The notes beneath the pieces were generated by a model. It was given only the letters and a program-made list of their open reading frames with translations, was not told the origin of the DNA and searched no databases. This document shows, piece by piece, positions 22,005 through 32,318 of a stretch of 64,000 bases of DNA. Each line of letters opens with the position of its first letter. Position 1 is the first letter of the stretch. The stretch covers positions 11,346,001-11,410,000 of the forward strand of contig CM082578.2 of assembly GCA_040954595.2 (NCBI GenBank), written 5' to 3'. The stretch is from Balanoglossus misakiensis. Lineage: Eukaryota; Hemichordata. The translations under genes were made by a program, and so were the position numbers.

Positions 22005-25000
22005 TTTTTTCTTCTGGAAAGAAAATTAGGTCAGAATTTAGCACAGCTTTTACGCTGGACCACCCTCGATCTCCCTGATAAACGTATTCAAAACTGCATT
22101 TCAATTAAAATTGTCACCCAACAGAACTGGGTGGTTTACAGCAAAGTGCATATAATTTTGGTGATCTAGGCTCGATAAAAATAAACGAAACATCTGTCTG
22201 CAAATATTCTTGTCAAACAGCACTGAAAATATCGCAACAGATGTCTATCACTGACGAGCAGCCAGTACTAATTTTTTTAAGTACATTTAATGGGATACAT
22301 TTTGCAGTGTCATGGTCCAGTTTCCCAAACAGGTACCGGATTCAGCCCGAGCATGGAGATACCTCTATGACACAAACAAAGGTTCATTGTTCAGAGCATG
22401 CCATCAGAGTTGCACTTGTCACATGTGTCTTGTACAATAATGTAAAACCATCCTCCATTTCAGCTGTAAGTACATCACACAGTTTCAACAATCGATGCAT
22501 ACACCACATAGATGCTTTAGATGTTTCATTCTAACCTTATATAGTCATGCGGTAAATTATTGCCAGCTTTCATCACAATTGTTTCTAAATTTAGAATATA
22601 ACACTCAGGATGCCAACAGAGGCTGATCGCGCCACATCTTTTATTACATAATACAATGTAGGCCACTATTTATATATAAATTTCTGATGCACAGTACACC
22701 TTGGGTCTGTTCTGCAATTTTCAAAAGACAACTTTCCCAGCTCCTGACTCAGACCCTACACCCTGGTAGGGATTTTTTGGTATGGCATCACACATCATTG
22801 AACTTTTCCCCCTCTTTTACAGAAACACAATTTTTGGATGAGGTAAAGTGCAACAAATTCAACAGTGTGGTTCACTGTATTCATAGACTGTTTCTACAGC
22901 CTATGCTGTAATTGACGGTAAAAAACTCATACCAACAAAAATGCCAGGATGTAAAGGTCACACAGGGGTCGTGAAAGTGGCCTATTCTGAAGAGTGTGGA
23001 TAGCCAATAAACCATACTGTTTATGAATAAACAGAGTAATTGTTTCGATGGCTACCAGACAAACAAGTGACCATTTACACATCAGCTGAGACAATAGAGA
23101 GACAATAGACCCTCATATCATTCCTACTGTCAGGATTTGTTCCTGTGACCTTTGACATTTCATCACACTTGCTGCACAATAGTATTCAAACATCCTTGGC
23201 AAACTGTTTATTGTACACCCCTGGATTAGGTGCCCCGGGTGTGAAGTTGTGGCCCTTCTGTTCTTTTTTTTGTTTGTTTCATGAAGAAAGTCACAAGGTT
23301 GCAAATTCCAAGTACAAAGTATCTGACTTCAGCCAAAAAATGTTTTACCCCTTTTCTATAAAAAAAAAATGTGTATGTGTTATTGTGGCTAAACTGCTTC
23401 TTGGGAGTAATATCAGCCTTTACAGACGAACCAAGCCTCTTTGAATGAATCATGGTTTTGTCATCTGGGAGATAACGTCTGCAGTTCGATCCTCAGCGCA
23501 TGGGTCAGAAGATAGACTACATGTATTTTTAGACAACTTAGGAACCACATCCATCTTTGGGAAGCCCCAGTGAAGCCCCACGCAAATCAAAAACAAAACA
23601 TGCCCCTTTTAGGCCTAATCCAAGAAATAAGCAATGGCTATCACTCTTACACAAATGGGCACAATCCTGGAAGTAGGAAGTGCTCCATATCTCCATTATG
23701 TGACAAACATGGAGAAGTTAACTTTATCATAATTTGAATTTCATTTCATGATGCTTTTAGGAAAGAAAATCCAAGTACAAGTACCCAAAGTTCTGTGGCT
23801 GGAACAGGGATGTTGATCGTAACCTTCATGTTAGGATATATGAACCCAGATTGATCGTCATGAAGACCTAATTCTTTGTGATCTCAGTCTGAGGAGAAAT
23901 TTGTATCATTATACAAATAGTACTCTAATACCCAGCACAGTGAAACTGTGTTCGCATTCACTGTGCTTTAAATCCACAAAAGAATGCTCAACAATCTCCA
24001 AAACTCTAAAAAAAACGAACCTCCTACCTCAAAATGCTTGGCGGTCACCAGTCACAGATGATGAAGGAATTGCACTGACCACGCAGTTGGTACCAACGTC
24101 TTCGGACAGAAACTGTAGAATCTGACAGTGCTTCAATGGCCAGTTGAGGTCTACTTCTTGGATGTGCCCTGAAAGTCGGCATTTATATGATCAAGGAGCA
24201 ATTAAGGGCACATTTGCATGAACATCACAATAAATTACCATAACAATTGGTTACAACTGCTGCTCACCCCCCCCCCCCCCCCACAGGAGAGTGGTATACT
24301 CCAAGATTCACTCAATACATGATTTATTTTCCAAACCAATTACACAGACAATTAAAATCACATTTTGATACTTGATGTGATAAAATTTCAAAGAGGATAA
24401 AATGGTACAACCAACCATTGGGTCTGTGCGACCATTAACATGTATAATATGAACAACTGTATATATATTCCATTGAATATCAAAAAGTATGTGTCCATAT
24501 ATACTCATTTTCAACTTGTTATCAAATGCAGGCTGGTTGCAATAAAAAGACGTTTGTCCAGATCCCAATCGGTCAACCTGTAACAATACCATTGAAAAGC
24601 CATTTATCCTGATGGCAACTTAAATGTGCAACACTTTACCTACCGCTGTGTCAGCTCCTATGATCCTGCTAGGTTAATCAAAAGGGCATGTCGACTACAG
24701 TAAACTGTTTTATGACAGTGTAATATTATGAAACAGAAACTACTGTAAAACATAGAAATTTAGTCTGTGACGCGGGTCTGGGACCTCTGCTGTCGCGAGT
24801 CGGAATATAAAACGCCGAGTTTATATGATAATCCTAAGATAACGCTTTACAAAAATGCAAATGTGACCTTTACTATACAGACAAACAAAAGATGGATGCT
24901 ATTGACATTTCTCGTGTGTGCGATGTCGTTTGCACACGTGCGAATGTCTCGGGAACTTGCCAGAAAGCCCCCCCCCCCCCAACCCCCACCCTAAAAAAAC

Positions 25001-26590
25001 GCGGAGGGAACAAAATTTATTGGTGAAAGTGTCGTTTGGAGGGAAAGTTCCAACTACCTACCTGGGCTAGTAAATCCATACTGTGACAAATTGTTGTCGA
25101 CATGGTTGTCACCTCAAGTGACATATCGCATACATGTTGACACGGCGATGTGACCAAAGCTACAGGGCCAGAACGCTGCGGTGTGTCCCCAGGACTTCTG
25201 TCACTAAAAAAAGAGTAAAGTATGATTCGTCACAGCTAGGTCAAGTGAGAAAAATGTGACCCTATCACGCGAGGGCGATATCGATCTTGGGTTTAGGTAC
25301 AGCAGACAAACAGTGATGTATGTATATATGTACAAAGTACTGATGTACTTGTATCATGGGCATGGCGGAAGTGCCCGTCTTTCCTCTGGCCCACTACTTT
25401 GATTTGGGTCGCCTTGATTCTTGAAAGATCTTGTCAAAAATCAGTCGGCCGAAGCAAGTATGTCTCTTGAATTAATCTCGGTCCCCAGGCAGCGTGCCTT
25501 CACAGAGGAGATTCACTGTGTTATCGTCAATCGTCTATGTACTTGCCAAGATACATGTAGGCCTATTCATCTCTGAAGATAGATGGACGTCGAAGGAAAT
25601 CTTCTATGGTTGGTATGAGCTGAGCTACATAGGCCAAAGGCCGTGTCATGTCAAAAGTTCAGGCCAAGCCTGAATTATTATAGAGTGAGAGGGCCCAGGC
25701 CTGGGGCATCGATGTTGTATTGCACCATAGACTGTCTAGTCTATGATTGCACCAGTGCGCGCTCGATCGACGTGTAGCGCCCTCTGACACTGCCATGCTA
25801 TTGATAATGCTACAATTTTCCCAGAGGATTTTACTGTACCTTACGGGCACTCTCTGAGAGTGCATGTTGTGTGCTGAAATAAAATAAAATATTCAAAGCT
25901 TTGCATAATGTCCTCAGTGTACGTACAGGTGTTGGGAGGGAGAGAAATTTGTGCCCACCCCACTGGTCTTGTCCTCACACTCACAGTAATTGACGTCGGA
26001 TTTTCATCTGACAAGTGGCATCTTGGCCCGCATCTTGGAAACTGTCCACGTTGGGCAATTGCTGGGAGTTCTGTCTAAAAAAACCGTGAACCTTGTCGTA
26101 TAGAATGACGTAATTACTGTTTAGAAATGACAATATATGTGGCAATATTAATATTCTAGGGCCTAATCATGTTCAAAGAGAGTGATCTTGATATCGTATA
26201 TCACTATCGTGCAATAAACAGGTCTGATATTAAACTATTGGCGGAGAGGTAACTCAAGATAGACCTATAGCAGCCAATGTAGTTTTATAAAGGAAACTCT
26301 GAAAAGGTCGTATGTGCCCTGATAGAAAACCCCAACAATCCCTTATTTCTTCCCCCCCCCCCCAAAAAAAAAAATCTCTCCCCATACGCTTTAATATCGC
26401 AAAGAATTGAAAGGTTTGGAGGACGATCATTGTTCTCAAAAATTTGTCCCCCGCATACGACATGCATGTAAATCGAACACCCAAACTTTCTCCGGCTATA
26501 TTTCCATTCTTTCTAAAAACATTGCCTTTAGTTTGCTCCGCTATCAAATCGACCGATGCTACAACAATTAACTATTGTGCTGAATCAGAA
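22005..26590. other. Intergenic region upstream of SLC26 copy B and of the lectin gene
   Basis: No protein-coding gene is supported. It holds the promoter and 5' UTR of copy B (minus) and the promoter of the lectin gene (plus), which are divergent. Landmarks: a C run at 24267-24282, a C run near 24968-24979, a short palindrome (ATAGACT, 4-nt loop, AGTCTAT) near 25725-25742, and an AGAGGGCGCTA motif on the minus strand near 25775-25787. A tRNA-like B-box (AGTTCGATCCT) near 23485 has no convincing A-box. Confidence 0.5.
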
Positions 26591-26597
26591 TATAAAA
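26591..26597 (+). promoter_or_regulatory. TATA box of the EGF-lectin gene
   Basis: TATAAAA lies 62 nt before the start ATG at 26653, and a CTCTCACAGG initiator-like sequence follows at about +27 to +36. This spacing fits a TATA promoter with a short, unspliced 5' UTR of about 30 nt. Confidence 0.6.
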
Positions 26598-26652
26598 CGT
26601 AGGAATTATACGACTTGCTCTCACAGGAATTTTTGAATTTAGCAGAGAAGCA

Positions 26653-29600
26653 ATGGACGACAGGGCTCTACCTGAAACTGTTGGCGGAGAAATCATGATC
26701 ATACGCGAGGTACGCTGTTATACACAGTTGATAATTTTCCTCTTTCAAATCATAGACCCTAGAGAAAGATTTTCTCTAGGGTCTATGTTCAAATGCACTC
26801 CTGTATATGTACTGTGATGCTCATGTTAAAATGAACTAGTAGATATATAAGCAGACGAATATCCAACCAAAATTACCGGACGGTACGGACAACCGTGGTT
26901 TCGATGGAAGTCTGCGTTTGTCCAAGTGTCACAAAAGTTTAGTGAAGACAGAGCTATACACAAAATAACGTTCGGTTAGATGTGGAACGGTACAAGTTAA
27001 TTCGCACGTATTGGCAGTGACATCGACTCGGAATTAAGTAAAGGATATTGTACTAACTTTATTATAATCCATGTTTGGAAAACATGCTGCCCATTGCAAT
27101 GCAATGTAAAACAAAGCGCGTCAAGCAGCATAGATTGCATGGTAACTGTTTGGTTTTCATATAAAGGTAACACAATTCTAGGAATCACTGTAACACTGTG
27201 CAAATAAGAACGCGGAGTTTGTGCATTTAGAGGGAGAGACTGACTCATGAACTTTCGGAGACAAGTCGGCAATCAGCAACGGTGCTGGGTTAATTGTATC
27301 AATGTTCAGTATTTTACCAAAACAAATCGTTTTGCCGATTATTTCAAATTCATCCGAATCTTCTTTATGAAAAGCAGAAATTGCATTATACTCATGAATT
27401 TCTCATTTTCTTGTATTTTTATTAATAAGGAAGAAAAGAAGAAACGCCGCCCTCGATTAGCTGCTATAGTATTACCTCTTCTTGGAGCATGCGTCTTGAT
27501 TTGTTGTGTTGTTGGTGTTGTCATAGGAACAGCCAATAAACCCAAAGCTAATAGGTCTCTGCTCGGTCAATCTGTATCCACAGGTAAGTACATCTACAAC
27601 TTCAGGATAATCCTACGTAATGATTCTATTATAGTTTACTCATTATATAAGTATTTCACCCGGCCATGCAGCTTATAAACCCTTTGATGTCCTCAAAGAC
27701 TGGAAGTCTGAATTGTCTTGCCATACAAAGTTCCCGAAAGATATTTTCTCGTCGAAGGAGAATTTCTTTTAAATACGATATCTGGTTTCAGTCGACCACG
27801 TACGATAGCATGTAGACTAGCCCACTAGTCGCTTGGTGATTTTTAAATCTCAATACTTAATGTGTTTTCGGTAGTTTTTTTTTGTCTTAATAAATAATTT
27901 CAATACTTTTTGCGTGCATGCTTGCCTTGAGCGTGTTTTTGGTAGTGAGGTGAGTTTCGAATTTGGGACTGAGCTTGTGGTTTCGGGTAGCGTCGCGTTC
28001 TCTACACATAATGAAGCCCATAGACTTGGAGCAAGTCTAGATAGCATGACTTGAGCTCAGGCTGTGCCAACTGAAACAAGAATTAAACTTCAAGAATGTA
28101 GAAGCATAGACGGTATATAGACTTAGTCCAATATTAAAATAAGACTTTCTATTAGATGTCGATAAAGAATATGTAGAAACATATGCACAAATAGTGATTG
28201 CGGCTTTTAAAGTTTGTAGAGAACACGACTTACTCTGATTCGAAAGGAAAACTAGTTCTTGATGACAATTTACGTACTGTCTATGTTCAATCTTTCATCA
28301 AATGATCACGACTGCGATGGCTTCTGTCACAAGATAGCTATGTTAATTTTAAAACGACTTCACTGTACGTTCAGAAAGCATGGTGTCTTCTTCAATTTTC
28401 TCAGATATAGATGAATGTCAGTCAAATCCCTGTCAACACAACTCATCTTGTACCGATGATATCAACGGATATGCATGTGAATGTGAACTTGGGTATGAAG
28501 GAACCAACTGTGACGTGGGTAAGTCAACGATTACGACACTTATCTATGATAGCTGGAGAAAAATCTGGAGAAAAAAACGAAACAAACCACATATATACAA
28601 GGGGTATAACCCAGCAATGCGTCTGTACCCTCAGATGCAAATCTGTAAATTGTATTTTATTGGCAAGAAATATATAACTTCTTATCTCTGGTCGCAGATA
28701 CCTCATCAAAAGTCAGGTGTAAGTGATTTTGCATATTTCTGTCAACCGTGCAATTTTCAGGCATACTCTTGTATTACTCCTCAGATACAGATGAATGCCA
28801 ATCCAATCCTTGTCAACACAACTCATTTTGTGAGGATGATATCAACCGATATTCATGCCAGTGTGAGATTGGGTATGTAGGAACTAACTGTGAGATCGGT
28901 GAGTGCATAGTGTTTGTCAATGAGTTTTCTTCATGTCCTCTGATCGACTTCGCAACGGGAATATAAGACTTAGTACATGTGCAGGTGCGTGCATGCTGAT
29001 TGTTAAGAAACGTAAAGAGTAACATTCCAACCACGGGACAGACTACTAGTATGTTCACACGTGATTACTAGTATTCTTTAAGCACAATCTCTCAGTTTCA
29101 CCTCTCTCTGTCTCTGTCTCTGTCTCTGTCTCTGTCTCTCTCTCTAACACACACAAACACACCGTAAAACGCACACTAGCTGTGTGTCCACCGGAATGGA
29201 AGATATTCGACAACATGTGTTATTATTTTGGAACCTACAAGTTCACGTGGAACGAAGCTGAGGATTACTGCCAATGTAAAGGCGGTCACTTGGCTAAGGA
29301 TACGATAGAGGTTCACAGCTTCCTGGCTGCAGAAGTCTCCAAGCTGGACACAAGTGGTTGTGATCCCTTATACACGTGTAATCTCTTCATTGGTTTGCTG
29401 TTTGAGGTTAGTGAATACAGTCGTTCTAATCGTTATGCATATTGGTTCCGCCACATCTTCCAAGACATATCAAGCTCACAACCAAGTAGACATTCTGGGA
29501 TAGGCCTTGACGCCTTCGCCTTTTGTTGTTGTTGTTGTTGTTGTTAAAACATATACACAAGTAAAACGATGCAAACCGGTCTGCAGTCTTTTGTGTGTTT

Positions 29601-30534
29601 GACGTGGAGTTGAGAGCGATACACACTTCATTTGATCACAAGCTGTAGATAAACGATTTCATGTGACCTTACTGAGATTGGTCGTTGGTGTGACTGACCA
29701 CCCAATGCCACCTATTAGAAAGACTAAGATTGTTCACAATCCTTGGAGGGACTGCCGATTGTTGGACGCCACTAATACGGAGTGGAATCAGCTCACCCTA
29801 CTCCGTCTATGTGGAAAATAATGTACAGCTGTGCCTTGACCTGATTTTAGACTAGTGTTGTTTTTTTCATGTAAACTGTAGGAATCTACCTATATACCTC
29901 CAATAATGAATTCTTGTTTTAAAAATAAAGCCCTCTGCCGGCTACCGATGGTCCGACGGAACAGTGTTTGACGACAGCTTTATGCCTTGGAATACCCCGG
30001 AACCTAATAACGACGATGTTCAGTCGTCTGTTGAACTGATAATTCGTACCGCTACCCTCTCCAATATCCTGTGGAATGATCGCCCAATCATCACCGATTA
30101 TCCGTATTTGTGGTACATCTGTGAAAAGACAGGTAAGTCGACACATAGCCCCATGGTCGAAAAGAACGTGCACCCTCAACTGGCGGAACCAGCTTTGCGT
30201 GATGACTTTGCTGAAACCGTTGAGGGCGCATCCGTGTCTGACGTGGAACATGCCTACCTGTGGTGTGAGTGCATCTAATCTTTATAATCTCCATCTTGCG
30301 GCCTTCAAAACTCTTCTCAGTACAACCCAAAGCCTCACTGTTTATAATCCACTGTTGTATTAGCTTTCAGACAGTGTTACATCTCGATCATTATCTTCCG
30401 GGTGACACGAATAAATCCATTTTGAATTATGTCCGTGAAAGGAAACTGAGGTCCTTTTCGATTCTTCGTCATCAAATGAGTAAACGACTTCAAAGCACAA
30501 TCATTCATTTATTCTATTTACAGGTGCTCAATGA
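26653..30534 (+). CDS. Type II membrane protein: TM, two EGF domains, C-type lectin domain; 292 aa, seven exons
   Basis: Exons: 26653-26709, 27430-27583, 28405-28518, 28785-28898, 29180-29406, 29931-30132, 30524-30534 (879 nt). Residues 1-29 are a basic cytoplasmic tail (EEKKKRRPR), 30-52 a transmembrane helix, about 71-108 and 109-146 two calcium-binding-type EGF domains ([10 protein letters not shown] and [10 protein letters not shown] starts), and 147 to the end a C-type lectin domain. There is no cleavable signal, so the lectin faces outside as a type II protein. The lectin keeps the calcium and sugar site: EPN, a following Glu (SSVEL) and WND, the mannose-type pattern. Odd: the inner disulfide cysteines are both absent (Ser-Val where Cys-Val is usual, and WNDRPI where WND-x-x-C is usual), while the outer pair (first Cys and YICE) remains. 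The acceptor of exon 2 (AATAAG) is weak. AATAAA at 30908-30913. Confidence 0.85.
26751..26787. repeat. 17-bp palindrome with 3-nt loop
   Basis: CATAGACCCTAGAGAAA, loop GAT, then its exact reverse complement, within intron 1 of the lectin gene. Similar but decayed CATAGACYCT...GGGTCTATG foldbacks occur near 51486-51511 and 52026-52060, so this looks like one member of a small repeat family. Confidence 0.75.
29107..29145 (+). repeat. (TCTGTC)n simple repeat
   Basis: Pyrimidine-rich repeat in the intron before the lectin-domain exon at 29180. Confidence 0.7.
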
Positions 30535-32318
30535 AGGTGTTACCATGGAGATGTTTCTGGCGTGAATCGGCATATTGCGATGATGTCATATTTGCTGCAA
30601 AGACAGAATTATGCTAATTTTAAAGTTGCCTTTTTTATATTGTTACAGAAGTGCATTTTCCATATCACATGGTTCAAAAGTATCTTCAGATTTCCAGAGA
30701 GAGTTCAACTTGTTCTTTTTGTTAGCAATAGGAAGTTCTACATTTTGTATATTCTGCAGATATTTTTTGAACCCCGTTAATTTGTTTTTTGATTTTTGTA
30801 CTTTGATCTGTAGATGTCAATATTTCGCAGCAAGGAATACTAAATGTTTGTTTGAAATGGCAGTTGGCACGTCCGTTTTTATCTAGTGATATATCCGTGA
30901 CCTATTAAATAAAGGCAATCCTCCATCGGATCTTTTTATCTCAAACAAGTTTCGACTCTTTTTATCGCAGATCTGTCCGGGCTGGGTTACGGAATTGTTT
31001 AATCAATCACATACATTTGTTTCACATTCGTAATTTTAGATGACAGAAGGGTTGGTCATTTTTGTTCTGTGTGAATTCATAGCACGCCGTGAGGCTCTAA
31101 GCCCGCTCTCCGGTCATATTTATTGACACTGAATTGGTTTGAAGTGTATACTATGTATTTGAAATACACTGTACACTTCGAATGTATTACTGTTAAAGAG
31201 GCGAGTTGAACGAGGCCTCATTCATGTCAAAGGGCATTGCGCGGTTCATGGTGACAGAGGGCGCAGTCACGGTGGCTGAGTTGGCGTTCTGACGAGAACT
31301 GACTAAGTAGGCCAATGTATGTATGAGGATCATTTGTCCATTTTATTGCGATGGGTCAGGTTGCCACTGTAAGGACATGATCCCGGAACATTCCTTAATG
31401 TATACGCGCGCATTGGTGCACTTATCCCCAAAGCAGATCCCGTTTACTGAAGGCCGTTCACCAGCTGGGCCTATATAGGCCACTGAAATGTTTGTAGATA
31501 ATTGGCCATCGAGGTTTGTACGTGCATGGACATCCAGACTATTTGTACCAGGCGACAAATTGGTGTGGTGGCATCATTATTTTACTGACAACTTCACTGT
31601 CCCTCGGAAATCACAGTTAACCTTAACAGCGCTTAATCATTGAACCCTTAGAAAGTGAAACGCATCGTGCCGCCGCCACCTCGACGAATCTCGCACTCGG
31701 CAAACGTCGGCGAATTTTGCCTTACAAGTTGTGCTAGCTGGAAGGAATAAGAGACATCAAGACATATTCCCACAGGTTTTTGGACATCATAAGAATGTCG
31801 GGGTTACTTTCACTAATTTCATAACGGTAAGTACATGTACTGGCATGAAACACCCCCTATATAGAATACAAACTACTCCCGGAGAAAAATTCCATGATGA
31901 GAACAAAACCCGTACGCTGAGTTTAAGTTGTCTAAACCACATCTACCCTTTCTTAGAGCGAGATAGAGAGAGAGAGAGAGGGATTTTAGTGAGAGAGAGA
32001 GATGCATGCATGCATGAGTGCATGCATATTCAATGAAACTGATTCCGATTTAACCACTGGCATTCCAAATATTTTCTTCCATATGGCAAGCGCGTGGGTA
32101 ATCCGATCATTAGAGTAAGGTCAGCATCAAGGCAAAGTTTTATGAATATTTTAGTCAGAAAGTATGCTTATTTACCTGGAATCTGGGCCATCTGCACCTT
32201 TCTCACACGTAACGTGATGGCAATTGGAAAATGAAGGAGATATTTTTCTCTTGACACTTGATAATGTCATATTTGTTTTCATAATTACAGGTATTTCGCT
32301 ACACCACTGAGGTCAGCT
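30535..32318. other. Intergenic DNA and 5' UTR region before the LRR-Ig gene
   Basis: Contains the lectin gene 3' UTR with AATAAA at 30908-30913, a GACAGAGGGCGCAG motif near 31253, a tRNA A-box-like GTGGCTGAGTTGGCGTTCTG near 31273 without a B-box, GA and ATGC simple repeats at about 31960-32025, and a TTACAG acceptor ending at 32290. The acceptor implies a non-coding first exon for the LRR gene. No other gene is supported. Confidence 0.5.

Noticed and set aside
23440-23500. tRNA-like B-box (AGTTCGATCCT)
   Set aside because: No A-box at the right distance, no cloverleaf stems and no CCA-proximal acceptor pairing. At most a decayed SINE fragment.
31260-31330. tRNA-derived SINE head (GTGGCTGAGTTGGCG A-box)
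   Set aside because: The B-box is absent and there is no tail or target duplication, so it is not called.
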